Shown: positions 51,066 to 60,598, counted from the first letter of the stretch. The stretch: 64,000 nt of DNA from Gp6-AA40 sp035571515 (GCA_035571515.1 DATNCQ010000143.1:1-64000); one strand, 5' to 3'. Notes: generated from the letters alone by a model not told the origin. Numbers and translations are program-made.

Positions 51066-51743
51066 TCACTTCCTGTCGTCGTACGAGTCGCGCGCCTTCA
51101 CCGGAACAACCGACCGCCCGCCGTGGCAAGCGGGAGCGATCCTCGCAAGCGTCTTCAGCGCGGACGTCGCCTTCGCCTTGCGCACGGCCTTCCAGTCGCC
51201 GCCGGCGCGCTGGTGCTGGAGATCGGTCAGGTAGGCGTACTCCGGCGTGAGCAGCCGGTGCTCCTCGGCCTTGGCTTTCGTCCACGCTCGGGCGAACTCC
51301 TCGAACGTGGGCGCTTCTCCGCGCGTCCAGAACTCCATCGCCAGCACGCGCGCGACGGCGCCGTCCCGGAACCGGCCGGCAGTCAGGTCGCGAAGCAATC
51401 GCATCACGCCGTCGAACTCCTTCGCGTACCAACGATAGTAGAGGCGGTCGCGTGGCCCGGGCCGCGCGGGTGGATTCTCCTCGCGGACGATCGCCGCGGA
51501 GATGCGGGTCGGCTGACCGACCTGGCCTGTGGTGAGGTAGCGGCGGACACGGGCCAGGACGATCGGCTTGCGATCGGTGTCCTTCGTGATCTTCACCTTC
51601 CCGTGCGGGTACTCGGCGACGATCCTGTACGGGATCGCGCGCTCCGCGCAGAAGCCGCGAATCTCCTCGAGGTTCATATAGTTCAGTTCTGCAAGGAGCC
51701 GTGTTCGCTCGCTCCTGGTGAGCTGCGACAGGAGGTTCGACAT
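51066..51743 (-). CDS. Conserved protein of unknown function
   Basis: 225 residues from the ATG at 51743. MSNLLSQLTRSERTRLLAEL and MNLEEIRGFCAERAIPYRIV start a helical domain; GKVKITKDTDRKPIVLARVR follows, then RLYYRWYAKEFDGVMRLL. The pattern looks SAP-like at the start (LEEIRGFCAERAIPY), which would fit DNA or RNA contact. No catalytic motif. It ends the accessory stretch after the tRNA. Confidence 0.58.
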   Translation of the reverse strand: MSNLLSQLTRSERTRLLAELNYMNLEEIRGFCAERAIPYRIVAEYPHGKVKITKDTDRKPIVLARVRRYLTTGQVGQPTRISAAIVREENPPARPGPRDRLYYRWYAKEFDGVMRLLRDLTAGRFRDGAVARVLAMEFWTRGEAPTFEEFARAWTKAKAEEHRLLTPEYAYLTDLQHQRAGGDWKAVRKAKATSALKTLARIAPACHGGRSVVPVKARDSYDDRK

Positions 51744-52041
51744 GCACAAGCCCTTTCACGCGCCGGATCTCCGCCGAGTTCCATGCGACCAGGCCATCTC
51801 GGTGGGCTGGTCGGCTGGTGCCCTCGTCGAGTTCCATGTCCGGCCGCGAATCGCGATTATCGCGCCCGTGCATTTCGTGCAGGAAGGCAGCGATGCGACA
51901 TCGGTACGCAGGCGTCGCATCATGGTCGGAGCAGGGCGGAGCGGGGGGATCCATCACACCTACCGCTGAATCGATCGCCATTCAACTCGCCTACGCCGCG
52001 CCGGCGAAACACGCCTAGAATGGCGACGCGCGGAGGACCGT
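51744..52041. other. Intergenic stretch, nothing recognised
   Basis: Divergent promoters for the genes at 51743 and 52042 should lie here. No repeat, tRNA or convincing reading frame is seen. Confidence 0.4.
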
Positions 52042-53139
52042 ATGCACAACAGACAGGCACAGACGCTGGACCGTCGCGGGTTCCTGAAGCTGGGCGTCGG
52101 AGCAGGCGCGGCGCTCGGCATGGGCGTTCGCACGGCGTTCGCCCAGGAGCGCCCCGCCTGGGACGCGCGTCCGGCGAACCCTGCGTCCGTTCGGCCCGTG
52201 TCGATCGACATGCACACGCACTGGGCTCCCGAGCGTTACACGAGAGCCCAGGTCGAAATGGGACGGCCGGCGCCGGCCAATCCCTTTCCGCTGGATTTCG
52301 ACCTCGACAAACGCATCACCTGGATGAACGAGCACGGCGTGCAGATGCACGTCCTGACGCTGTCCGGCGGGATGCCGTGGCAGTGGGCCACCCCGGAGCA
52401 GGGCGTCCGCCTCGCGCAAATCATCAATGACGCCGCCGTCGAAGCGCACACGGCGCACCCGGACCGCTTCGTCGCCGGCATCGCCATGCCCATCCGCGAC
52501 CCGCAGATGGCGCTGAAGGAATTGAATCGCGTCGCGGGCAAGCCCGGTATGCGCGCCGTCCACCTGCCGAATTCAATCGAGCAGCGCGATTACCTGTTCG
52601 AGCCGGCCTTCGAGCCGATCCTCGCGCGATGCCAGGAACTGGGGTATCCGCTGCTGTTCCATCCGCTCGATGGCGAAGCGAACTTCTACAGCACGCGCCT
52701 GGTCGGCCCACCCAGCGTCACCAACTGGCTCGGGTTCACGTTCGAGCACGCCACCACGGCGCTCAAGTTCATCACCACCGGGACACTCGATAAGTTCCCG
52801 CGGCTCGAGATCGTGCTGCCCCATGGCGGAGGCGCGTTTCCGTTCATCTTCGCGCGTGTCGAGCACGGCTTCTTTCACATGGGATCCACGCAGTTGAAGA
52901 CGGAGCGTCCATTCAGGGAATACCTCCGGCGCTTCCACTACGACTACCTCAATTACTATCCCGAAGCGTTGCGGTTCCTGATCGGCGAGGTCGGCGCGGA
53001 CCGTGTCGTGATCGGTACGGATCTCTTCGCCGCGAAGGACATCGAGTACCCCAACTCGTTCGTCGAACAGTTGAAGCTGCCGGCGGGCGACCTCGATCGC
53101 ATCTTGAGAGGAAACGCCAGGAGGCTCCTGCATCTCTGA
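52042..53139 (+). CDS. Tat-exported amidohydrolase of the ACMSD family
   Basis: 365 residues. Twin-arginine signal DRRGFLKLGVGAGAALGMG. The metal site starts with IDMHTHWAPERY (HxH) and continues with YPLLFHPLDG (third His), FEHATTALKFITTGTLDKFP and a late VVIGTDLFAAKDI Asp, as in 2-amino-3-carboxymuconate 6-semialdehyde decarboxylase-like enzymes. It should decarboxylate or hydrolyse a small substrate outside the cytoplasm. It begins a block of exported proteins continuing to 57673. Confidence 0.87.
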   Translation: MHNRQAQTLDRRGFLKLGVGAGAALGMGVRTAFAQERPAWDARPANPASVRPVSIDMHTHWAPERYTRAQVEMGRPAPANPFPLDFDLDKRITWMNEHGVQMHVLTLSGGMPWQWATPEQGVRLAQIINDAAVEAHTAHPDRFVAGIAMPIRDPQMALKELNRVAGKPGMRAVHLPNSIEQRDYLFEPAFEPILARCQELGYPLLFHPLDGEANFYSTRLVGPPSVTNWLGFTFEHATTALKFITTGTLDKFPRLEIVLPHGGGAFPFIFARVEHGFFHMGSTQLKTERPFREYLRRFHYDYLNYYPEALRFLIGEVGADRVVIGTDLFAAKDIEYPNSFVEQLKLPAGDLDRILRGNARRLLHL

Positions 53140-53217
53140 CGGATCGGTCCGCGTGATCGGCCAGGCGCTCCGCATCGTCGTGGCGCCGGCCGCGCACCGC
53201 GGACGCCTTAGCCGGGC

Positions 53218-53240
53218 GAGTCGCGAGCCACCCGCGACTC
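53218..53240 (+). terminator. Hairpin after the amidohydrolase
   Basis: GAGTCGCG and CGCGACTC form a perfect 8-bp stem with a 7-nt loop, 79 nt past the stop. No T-run follows. The rest of the 255-nt gap (53140-53394) shows nothing else clear. Confidence 0.5.
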
Positions 53241-53394
53241 TTACGAAATCACCCGTCCCCGCCCCCAGTCTGTGATCCGCCCGCGCCCGCCGCCGGCGGC
53301 TGATTCGCGAAAAACAGGCGCGTTTGCGAGTGGCCTCGATATTGCCGAGTTAGTCCTCGCCGACCCCCGGCACGCACTCACGAGGATCAAGGCG

Positions 53395-53868
53395 ATGTCA
53401 CACACGAACGCGCACGTTTCACGTCGACGGTTCTGCGCCGGCGCCTGCCAGGCCGCCTCCGGCGCCACGCTCGCGACGCTGTTCTCCGCCTGCGGCGGGT
53501 CGTCACCGACGTCGCCGAGCGGAACGGCCTCGATGCTCGGCGTCCTCTCCGGCCGCTTCACGGGATCCGTGGTGCAGGTCACGGTCGCCGGATCCCCGTT
53601 GGCCGACGTGGGCGGCGCCGCGCTCGTCGAGTCCACGGCGGGTCTTTTTCTGCTCTCGCGGACGAACGCGAGCGCGTTCCTGGCGATCGACGCCATCTGC
53701 AGCCACGAGTCGTGCACCGTCAGCGGCGCGGACGGCAGCGAGTACGTCTGTCCCTGCCACGGGTCGCGCTACAGCCGCAGCGGCCAGGTACTGGCCGGCC
53801 CGGCGCGGGCGTCACTGCGCCAGTTCGCCACCAGCTTCACGGACGGCGTCGTCACGATCGGGCTCTGA
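53395..53868 (+). CDS. Tat-exported Rieske 2Fe-2S protein
   Basis: 157 residues from the ATG at 53395. Tat-like signal (SRRRFCAGACQAASGATLAT). The Rieske cluster motifs are CSHESC (Cys and His ligands) and CPCHGSRYS (Cys and His ligands), with the disulfide Cys in each loop, as in high-potential forms. It is a short stand-alone Rieske domain, so it probably transfers electrons in the periplasm. It is followed by DUF1800 after 15 nt. Confidence 0.88.
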   Translation: MSHTNAHVSRRRFCAGACQAASGATLATLFSACGGSSPTSPSGTASMLGVLSGRFTGSVVQVTVAGSPLADVGGAALVESTAGLFLLSRTNASAFLAIDAICSHESCTVSGADGSEYVCPCHGSRYSRSGQVLAGPARASLRQFATSFTDGVVTIGL

Positions 53869-53883
53869 TGCGCGGGTGAGGCG

Positions 53884-55344
53884 ATGGCCCAGCTGAATCC
53901 GGAAATCGATCACTTGCTCCGCCGCGCCGGCTTCGGTGCGAGCGCTGCGGACGCCGAGACGTTCCGCGACATGTCGACGGCCGCGGCGATCGCGCACCTC
54001 GTCGACTACGAGGGGCGGCCGGACGATGTCGACGCGCGCATCGGACGGCCCGATCACGCCAGGGTCACTTCGAAGGATCTCTTCGCGCCCGACATCGACA
54101 TCGACGACGCGCGGCAGCGCTGGATGTTCCGCATGATCCACACGCGGCGCCCGCTGCAGGAGAAGATGGCGCTCTTCTGGCACAACCACTTCGCCACCGC
54201 GTACAGCAAGCTGGCCGCGGACTCGGGCAACCTGCAGGCGGCGAAGATGCTCGCGTGCAAGCCCGGCGCGCTGCGGGGGCCGAAGGGTCAGATCGAGCTC
54301 TTCCGCCAGTACGCGCTCGGCAACTTCCGTGATCTCCTGTTCGAGGTCGCCCAGGACCCCGCGATGGTCGTGTGGCTCGACGGGCAGTTCAACACCAAGT
54401 CGAAGCCGCAGGAGAACTTCGGCCGCGAGGTGATGGAGCTGTTCACCGTCGGCGTCGGCAACTACACCGAGTCCGACGTCTACGCGGCCGCGCGGGTGTT
54501 CACGGGCTGGAACCTGCGCGAGTCGGTCGCCTACAGCCGCAACGACATGAACTCGTACCAGGAGTTCGTCTACAACGCGGACGAACACGAAACCAGCGCC
54601 AAGACATTCTCGTTTCCGATCTACGGCGGCGGCAACCACACCATCCCGGCGCGCAGCGAGTCTGCTGGTATTCAGGACGGCATGGACCTGATCACCGCGC
54701 TGGCGGTGCATCCGGAAACCGCGCGCCGGCTCGCCCGCAAGTTCTGGAACTTCTTCATCAGCGACATTCACCTGCCGGATCCCGCCTTCCTCGACAGCGC
54801 CGCCGCCATCTACCTCCAGAACCGCACCGAGATCAGGCCCGTCGTCCGGTACGTGCTGACCTCGCCGTGGTTCACCCAGCCGCCGATGAAATACGCGCGC
54901 TACGCGTGGCCCACGGAATACGTCGCGCGTGCGATCAAGGAAGTGGGTTGGCAGGGACTCTCGCTCGACAGGGTCCGCTCGCCGCTGGCCAACATGGGCC
55001 AGCTGCTCTTCGAGCCGCCAAACGTGGGCGGATGGCCGGTCGGCGCCGGCTGGTTCTCGACGGGGACGATGCTGGCGCGCACGAACTTCGCCGCCACGCT
55101 CGCGGCGAGCCAGAAGGAGACGCTCGCGGTCGCGCTGGAGGCCGACGGACGCACGCCGCAGGCGCTGCTCGCGGCGATGCTCGACCGGGTGACGCCGGCG
55201 CCGTTCGACGCGATGCCACAACAGGCGCTGATGTCGTACCTGGTCGCCGGCGGGACCTGGACCGGCAGCGACGCGCAACTCAACACCAGGGCCGCGGGAC
55301 TCGCGAGACTCCTCGTCGGCTCCTCCGAATACCAACTCGTGTAG
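53884..55344 (+). CDS. DUF1800 domain protein
   Basis: 486 residues. Family hallmarks: IDHLLRRAGFGAS at the start, RPLQEKMALFWHNHFAT, NFGREVMELFTVGVGNYTES, AARVFTGWNLR, LARKFWNFFIS, EPPNVGGWPVG. Function is not established; such genes occur next to DUF1501 genes in many soil bacteria and planctomycetes, where the pair is often thought to act on the cell surface. There is no clear signal peptide. DUF1501 follows after 11 nt. Confidence 0.9.
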   Translation: MAQLNPEIDHLLRRAGFGASAADAETFRDMSTAAAIAHLVDYEGRPDDVDARIGRPDHARVTSKDLFAPDIDIDDARQRWMFRMIHTRRPLQEKMALFWHNHFATAYSKLAADSGNLQAAKMLACKPGALRGPKGQIELFRQYALGNFRDLLFEVAQDPAMVVWLDGQFNTKSKPQENFGREVMELFTVGVGNYTESDVYAAARVFTGWNLRESVAYSRNDMNSYQEFVYNADEHETSAKTFSFPIYGGGNHTIPARSESAGIQDGMDLITALAVHPETARRLARKFWNFFISDIHLPDPAFLDSAAAIYLQNRTEIRPVVRYVLTSPWFTQPPMKYARYAWPTEYVARAIKEVGWQGLSLDRVRSPLANMGQLLFEPPNVGGWPVGAGWFSTGTMLARTNFAATLAASQKETLAVALEADGRTPQALLAAMLDRVTPAPFDAMPQQALMSYLVAGGTWTGSDAQLNTRAAGLARLLVGSSEYQLV

Positions 55345-55355
55345 GAGGCAGCGAC

Positions 55356-56612
55356 GTGCGCATCTCTCGACGGCTCTTCATTCGTGACGGCGTCGCCACC
55401 GTCACGCTCGGGCTCGCGGCGCCCGCGTTCCTCAGCGCGATCGCGCAGGCGCAGGGCCTCCCGTCGCGCCGCCTCGTCGTCGTCTACCTTGGCGGCGGCA
55501 ACGACGCGCTCAACACGCTGATCTCGTATCAGGACGCGAACTATTACAGCCGCCGTCCCACGATCGCGGTTCCCGCGGGGCAAGTGCTGCAGGTGGGAGC
55601 CGACGCCAGCGGACGGGCGCTCGGGCTGCATCCGCGGCTGGGCGGCCTCTGGAACATCTTCAACGAGGGGCGGCTGGCTCTCGTGCAGCGGACCGGCTAT
55701 GCAAATTCGAGCCGCTCGCACTTCGAGGCCACCGACATCTGGGGCACCGCGAACCCGCAGTCGTCTACCGGCTCCGGCTGGCTCGGTCGCTATCTCGACA
55801 CGCTGCCTCGACCCGCTGATGCGCTGGCGGCGTGGAACACCTTCGGAGAGACGCCGCGCGCGCTGCTGTCCGGTCAAACCGGCGTGCCGGCGATTCCAAA
55901 CGGATCCACCTACACGTACGCGAGCCCGAACCGCGGTTCGGCCGCGGTGGAAGAGCGGTCGGCGGCGCAGATCATGGCGGCCAACCCGGCATCGGGCCGT
56001 CCGCACCTGGCATTCGTGAACAGTACGAGCCGCGCGGCGCTCGAGACGCTCGACCGCGTCGCCCAGGCGACGTCGTACACGCCGACGATCGCCTATCCGA
56101 ACACCGGCTTCGGCCTCGCGCTGCGGACCGTGGCGGGCGCCATCGTCCGCGGCGTCGGCTCGCGCGTCTACTGGGTCCAGACCGGCGGCTTCGACACGCA
56201 CGCCCAGCAGGGCACGGGCGGCGGCGCGGGGTACGGCAACCTGATGGGGACGCTCGGCGACGGCCTCTGGGCGTTCTACAGCGACGTCCGCAACCAGGGA
56301 CTCATCAACGACACGACGATCATCGTCTTCTCGGAGTTCGGCCGCCGCATCTCCGAGAACGGCAGCGGCGGCACCGACCACGGCGCCGCCGGCGTGATGA
56401 TGGCGATCGGCGGCATGGTGCGAGGCGGACTCCACGGGACGGCGCCGGTGCTGGCGCCAGGCAGTCCCACGCTCGAGAACAGCTCCGGTGACGTTCGTTA
56501 CGAGACGGACTTCCGATCCGTGTACGCGCGAGTGCTCGACCAGTGGCTCGGCGTGAACTCGGTCCCCATCCTCAACGGCGATTTTCGGGCCGGCGCGCCG
56601 GCCATTTTCTAG
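55356..56612 (+). CDS. DUF1501 (sulfatase-fold-like) protein
   Basis: 418 residues from a GTG preceded by TAGGAGG. Tat-like signal (ISRRLFIRDGVATVTLGLAA). DUF1501 motifs: LVVVYLGGGNDALNTLISY, LVQRTGYANSSRSHFEATDI, VQTGGFDTHAQQ, IIVFSEFGRRISEN, GTDHGAAGVMMAIGG, which resemble alkaline-phosphatase/sulfatase metal loops. It forms a pair with DUF1800. The substrate is unknown. Confidence 0.9.
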   Translation: MRISRRLFIRDGVATVTLGLAAPAFLSAIAQAQGLPSRRLVVVYLGGGNDALNTLISYQDANYYSRRPTIAVPAGQVLQVGADASGRALGLHPRLGGLWNIFNEGRLALVQRTGYANSSRSHFEATDIWGTANPQSSTGSGWLGRYLDTLPRPADALAAWNTFGETPRALLSGQTGVPAIPNGSTYTYASPNRGSAAVEERSAAQIMAANPASGRPHLAFVNSTSRAALETLDRVAQATSYTPTIAYPNTGFGLALRTVAGAIVRGVGSRVYWVQTGGFDTHAQQGTGGGAGYGNLMGTLGDGLWAFYSDVRNQGLINDTTIIVFSEFGRRISENGSGGTDHGAAGVMMAIGGMVRGGLHGTAPVLAPGSPTLENSSGDVRYETDFRSVYARVLDQWLGVNSVPILNGDFRAGAPAIF

Positions 56613-56620
56613 GTCCTGCC

Positions 56621-57673
56621 ATGCATCCGAAGAATCGCGTGAATCGACTCGGCGTGACGTCAATCGTGTGGCTGTGCCTGGCCTGCCCGGTGCTGGCCCA
56701 GGAACCGGCGGACACCGCGGCCGCGCCGGCAGCCGGCGCGTCGCCTGTCGTGACGTTCGGCGTCGTCTCGTTCCTCCAGTACGCCGCCGAACTGCACGAG
56801 TCCGACGGCTACAACGCGTTCGACGTCACCCGCGGCTACTTCGACGTGCACGCGCGGCTGTCGAACCGCGTGCGCGCCCGGTTCACGCCCGACGTGCGGC
56901 CAACGACCGACGCGAGCCTGGCGACGAACATGGCGCTGCGCCTGGAATACGCGTACCTGGAAGCCAACCTGAGCGACCGGGCCTCGGTCGTCTTCGGCAT
57001 GCACGAGACGCCCTGGCTCACGTTCGAGGAATCCATCAACCGCTACCGCGTGCAGGGGCCGATGTTCGCCGAACGCCAGGGGCTGATCCCGGGGCCGAGC
57101 GACGTGGGCGCCAGCGTCTGGGCGAGAAGTGAGCGCGCGGAGTTTCACGTCGGCGTGTACAACGGCGAGGGGTATGGACGCGCCGAAGCGGACAAATACA
57201 AGAGCGTGCAGGGGCGCGCCACCGTCCGTCCGTTCAACGACGCCGGCGCGGCCGGCAAGGTGAGCATCTCGGGCTTTTACTCGTACGGCTGGTACGCGCG
57301 GGACCGCCCGCGCAACGTGGCCATCGTGATGGGCAGCTACGAGCAGCCGCATGTCGTCGCCACGGCGCAATACCTGACGGCCACCGACAACCCGTTCATC
57401 GCGCGGGACGTCCAGCGCCGCGGCCTGTCGCTCTTCGGCGAGGGCCGCCAGGGTGCGACGGGATGGGCCGCGGTGGGCAGCCTGGACCTCTTCGACCCGG
57501 ACCGGTCCGACGACAGCGACTCGAGGAAACGCTACAGCTTCGGCGGCGCGCACTGGAGCCCGGTGGGACGCGGGAAACTCGGTATCGTGCTCACGCTCGA
57601 GCAGGTGGTTCGAGCGGCCAACGCGCAACTGCTCGAGCGGCGCCTGCTCCTGCAGACGCACCTCGAGTTCTAG
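56621..57673 (+). CDS. Porin-like outer-membrane protein
   Basis: 350 residues from the ATG at 56621. Signal peptide (GVTSIVWLCLACPVLAQ). Alternating beta strands (VVTFGVVSFLQYAAELHE, ARFTPDVRPTTDAS, LRLEYAYLEANLSDRASVVF) and a C-terminal LLLQTHLEF with final Phe, as in phosphate-selective porin-like barrels. It overlaps the minus-strand gene by 4 nt at its stop. It likely ends the Rieske-DUF1800-DUF1501 operon. Confidence 0.8.
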   Translation: MHPKNRVNRLGVTSIVWLCLACPVLAQEPADTAAAPAAGASPVVTFGVVSFLQYAAELHESDGYNAFDVTRGYFDVHARLSNRVRARFTPDVRPTTDASLATNMALRLEYAYLEANLSDRASVVFGMHETPWLTFEESINRYRVQGPMFAERQGLIPGPSDVGASVWARSERAEFHVGVYNGEGYGRAEADKYKSVQGRATVRPFNDAGAAGKVSISGFYSYGWYARDRPRNVAIVMGSYEQPHVVATAQYLTATDNPFIARDVQRRGLSLFGEGRQGATGWAAVGSLDLFDPDRSDDSDSRKRYSFGGAHWSPVGRGKLGIVLTLEQVVRAANAQLLERRLLLQTHLEF

Positions 57674-58182
57674 GCACAGCTCACCCGCGCATCGCGAGCG
57701 GCGGCGTGAGCGATGAAATCGATGTGAATCACGTTGAGGCGATAGAACAGCGGCGTGCAGAACGCGCCCGCCTGCCGTTCCGCGTCGAGGTGCCGGCTCG
57801 CGCCCGCGACCACGCGCACGCGGCCGCCGGCGGGACGAGCCGAAGCCACCTGCCGGAGGCGCTCCTCGAGGAGCGCATGGAGCAGGCCCTGGGTCGCCTC
57901 GCGCAGCAGCGCGATGTCATCGATGAAGAGCGTGCCGCCGCGCGCGAGCTCGAAATGGCGCCGCAGCACGACGTCTTCGCGGTCGTAGACGCGCCACGAC
58001 CCATTCGACTTCTCGACGATGGCGCCGGGGTCGCCGACGGAAAAGATGACGAACGGCCGCTCGTAGCCCCCGCCATCGTGAATGAGACGCGCGCACATAG
58101 TGCGCTGGCGACGGCTGTCCGCCGTGACCAGCACCGGGACGTCGACGCGCGCGGCCAGCTGAAGATCGTCTTCGGGCCCCAT
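57670..58182 (-). CDS. Degenerate sigma-54-interaction-domain-like protein
   Basis: 170 residues from the ATG at 58182. The second half follows a sigma-54 activator AAA domain: FELARGGTLFIDDIALLREA (Walker B-like), QGLLHALLEERLRQ, VRVVAGASRHL, FYRLNVIHIDF. The Walker A and GAFTGA regions are missing (KSNGSWRVYDRED in that place), so it cannot activate sigma-54 transcription. The N-terminal part (VPVLVTADSRRQRTMCARLI) may be a separate small sensor. Such truncated forms are widespread in this phylum; their role is unknown. Confidence 0.68.
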   Translation of the reverse strand: MGPEDDLQLAARVDVPVLVTADSRRQRTMCARLIHDGGGYERPFVIFSVGDPGAIVEKSNGSWRVYDREDVVLRRHFELARGGTLFIDDIALLREATQGLLHALLEERLRQVASARPAGGRVRVVAGASRHLDAERQAGAFCTPLFYRLNVIHIDFIAHAAARDARVSCA

Positions 58183-58396
58183 GTGCAGTGGATGGACCTT
58201 TTGCCTACATAACGACGAGGCAGGCAAATCCGAACACGGCGGCGCCGGTCGGGCAATACAGTGAATTCCTAACAACTCCGTGCGGCCTTGCCGGCGACCG
58301 CACTCTTTCGCTAAATTTCCGCCGTCTCGCGGCCGATAATCACGTTGCCCCGCCACCGTCACTGAGGAACCTGGACCCAGCAAGGAGCACCGCACC

Positions 58397-58906
58397 ATGA
58401 GCAATCCCTACGCGCCGCCGCAGGCCACCGTCGCGGACGTCGTCGATCCCCGTCTCGGGCAGGTCGCCGCCGAACGTGGAACCCGGCTGGCGGCCGCCAT
58501 TCTCGACGGCCTCGTCATCGGCGCGATGATCTACGCGCCGTTCTTCGTCGGCGCCGTCATCGGCGGGATCGCGGGCGGGGCCAATCCGCAACCATTCAGG
58601 ATGACGGGCCCGCTGTTCGCCGGCCTCGGCGTCAGCGCCATCGGCTTCATCATCTGGTGCTGGATCACCATCGTGCTCGTGCGGCGCAACGGGCAGTCGA
58701 TCGCCAAGAAGGCGTTGAACATCAAGGTCGTGCGCACCGACGGCTCGCCCATCACCCTCGCGCGCATTTTCTTCCTGCGGAACCTCGTGAACGGGGCGCT
58801 CAGCATCATCCCGTTGTACGGGTTCATCGATCTGCTGTTCATCTTCAACGAGCAGCGGCAGTGCCTGCACGACAAGATCGCCGACACGATCGTTGTCAAA
58901 GCCTGA
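58397..58906 (+). CDS. RDD-family membrane protein (short)
   Basis: 169 residues. ERGTRLAAAILDGLVIGAMI gives the first RDD helix with the Arg and Asp signature, ITIVLVRRNGQSIAKKALNI the second and LVNGALSIIPLYGFIDLLFI the third, ending HDKIADTIVVKA. Function is not established (transport or membrane homeostasis). It overlaps the next RDD gene by 14 nt. Confidence 0.86.
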   Translation: MSNPYAPPQATVADVVDPRLGQVAAERGTRLAAAILDGLVIGAMIYAPFFVGAVIGGIAGGANPQPFRMTGPLFAGLGVSAIGFIIWCWITIVLVRRNGQSIAKKALNIKVVRTDGSPITLARIFFLRNLVNGALSIIPLYGFIDLLFIFNEQRQCLHDKIADTIVVKA

Positions 58907-59618
58907 TCGCGCCACGGTCCGGCGCCACGTTCTCGATACGGTCGTTGCCAGCGAGACGCCCGAAGGCATCATGCTGGAGCTGCGTCCGGCGGGTCTCGGC
59001 GCGCGCTACTACGCGTGCATGGTGGACTGGCTGATCCGGCTCGCCGCGATCAACGCCTGCGCGATGATCGTCCCGTTCCTGGGAGGCATCGGCGTCGCGT
59101 TCTGGCTGATCCTGATCTTCGTGCTCGAGTGGCTGTATCCCGTCCTGTTCGAGCTGAGCGCCGCGGGCGCGACGCCGGGCAAGCGCGCCTTCGGCCTGAA
59201 GGTCGTCATGGACAACGGCCTGCCGATCACCGCCGCGGCGTCGATGACGAGAAACCTGCTGCGCGTCGCCGACTTCCTGCCGTTCGCGTTCGGCTTCGGC
59301 GTGGTCAGCATGTTGACGCGCGGCGACAGCAAGCGGCTCGGCGACCTGGCCGCCGGCACGCTCGTCGTGCACGCCCGCCGCGCCGATCGTCACGCCGCGA
59401 TCGAGGAAGGAGCGCCGGTAATGCCGGTGCGGCCGCTCGCGCCGGAGGATCAGGCGGCGCTGGTGGCGCTGGCCGCGCGCGCGCCGCGGCTGACGCCGGC
59501 GCGGCTCGACGAGCTGGCGGCGCTGGCCGCCGGGGTCGCGGGCAACGACGGACAGACGGGGCCGGTCGTGACGCGACGCGTGCTCGGCGTCGCACAGTGG
59601 GTGCTCGGCCGGCGATGA
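58893..59618 (+). CDS. RDD-family membrane protein (long)
   Basis: 241 residues from a TTG. The conserved N-terminal part LDTVVASETPEGIMLELRPA supports the upstream start. RDD helix ARYYACMVDWLIRLAAINAC, then GATPGKRAFGLKVVMDNGLP and RLGDLAAGTLVVHARR, with a cytoplasmic tail rich in Ala and Leu. It is the usual RDD gene placed before SpoIIM in this operon type; the stop overlaps spoIIM by 4 nt. Confidence 0.87.
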   Translation: MSKPDRATVRRHVLDTVVASETPEGIMLELRPAGLGARYYACMVDWLIRLAAINACAMIVPFLGGIGVAFWLILIFVLEWLYPVLFELSAAGATPGKRAFGLKVVMDNGLPITAAASMTRNLLRVADFLPFAFGFGVVSMLTRGDSKRLGDLAAGTLVVHARRADRHAAIEEGAPVMPVRPLAPEDQAALVALAARAPRLTPARLDELAALAAGVAGNDGQTGPVVTRRVLGVAQWVLGRR

Positions 59619-60598
59619 TGACGCCGTTGCGCTTCCAGGAGCTGTACGAGGGCGACTGGGCGGAGCTCCAGGCGCTGCTCGACGCGCTCACCACCAGTTC
59701 ACTGACCTCCACGCGGCGCGGCAACGCGTCGGGCGCGCGCGCCGCGGCGCTGTACCGGCAGGCGTGCGAGCACCTCGCGCTCGCGCGCGCACGCTCGTAT
59801 CCGGCCTACCTCGTCGACCGGCTCGAGGAACTGACCTCGCGCGCGCACCAGCTGATCTACCAGCAGCGCGAGTTCGGCCTCGGCCGCCTGCGGCGGCTGA
59901 TCAACGTTGACTTTCCATCGGCGGTGAGGGATCACCGCGTCTACGTGGCCGTCGCGGCGGCGACGTTTCTGCTGCCGACCCTCCTCGTCGGCCTGCTGGT
60001 GTACTCGCGCCCGGAGATGATCCTGTCGGTCGTCGACTCCGACACCGCCTCGCAGTTCGAGCAGATGTATTCGCCCGACGCCGACTCCATCGGACGCACG
60101 CGCGAGGCGCGCACCGACTGGACGATGTTCGGCTACTACATCCGCAACAACGTGGGTGTCGCGTTCCAGTGCTTCGCCGGCGGACTGTTCGCGGGCCTCG
60201 GCACGCTGTTCTTCCTCGCCTACAACGGCGCGTTCGGCGGCGCGCTGGCCGGCTACCTGACGGGCCGCGGGCTCTCGTCGACGTTCTACTCGTTTGTCGC
60301 CACGCATTCCGCGTTCGAGCTGACAGCCATCGTGCTCGCCGGCGCCGCCGGATTGCGGCTGGGCCACGCGCTGCTCTCCCCCGGGCGTCTCACGCGCCGT
60401 CAATCGCTGGTGCAGGCATCGCGCGAGTCGATGGTGGTGATCTACGGCGTGACAGGCATGCTGCTCGTCGCCGCCGGGATCGAGGCGTTCTGGTCGTCGG
60501 CGACGTGGATTGCGCCGGCGGTCAAGTACGGCGTTGCCGCAGTGTGCTGGCTCGCCGTGCTCGGCTATCTCACGCTCCAGGGGCGCCATGCAGGTTGA
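59615..60598 (+). CDS. SpoIIM-like membrane protein (stage II sporulation protein M family)
   Basis: 327 residues, ATGA overlap with the RDD gene. A helical N-terminal part (FQELYEGDWAELQALLDALT, LVDRLEELTSRAHQLIYQQR) precedes several membrane helices with NNVGVAFQCFAGGLFAGLGT and HSAFELTAIVLAGAAGLRLG, the SpoIIM signature. In non-sporulating bacteria it occurs with RDD and MoxR/DUF58 genes and probably acts in envelope or stress functions. It overlaps the next gene by 11 nt. Confidence 0.88.
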   Translation: MMTPLRFQELYEGDWAELQALLDALTTSSLTSTRRGNASGARAAALYRQACEHLALARARSYPAYLVDRLEELTSRAHQLIYQQREFGLGRLRRLINVDFPSAVRDHRVYVAVAAATFLLPTLLVGLLVYSRPEMILSVVDSDTASQFEQMYSPDADSIGRTREARTDWTMFGYYIRNNVGVAFQCFAGGLFAGLGTLFFLAYNGAFGGALAGYLTGRGLSSTFYSFVATHSAFELTAIVLAGAAGLRLGHALLSPGRLTRRQSLVQASRESMVVIYGVTGMLLVAAGIEAFWSSATWIAPAVKYGVAAVCWLAVLGYLTLQGRHAG

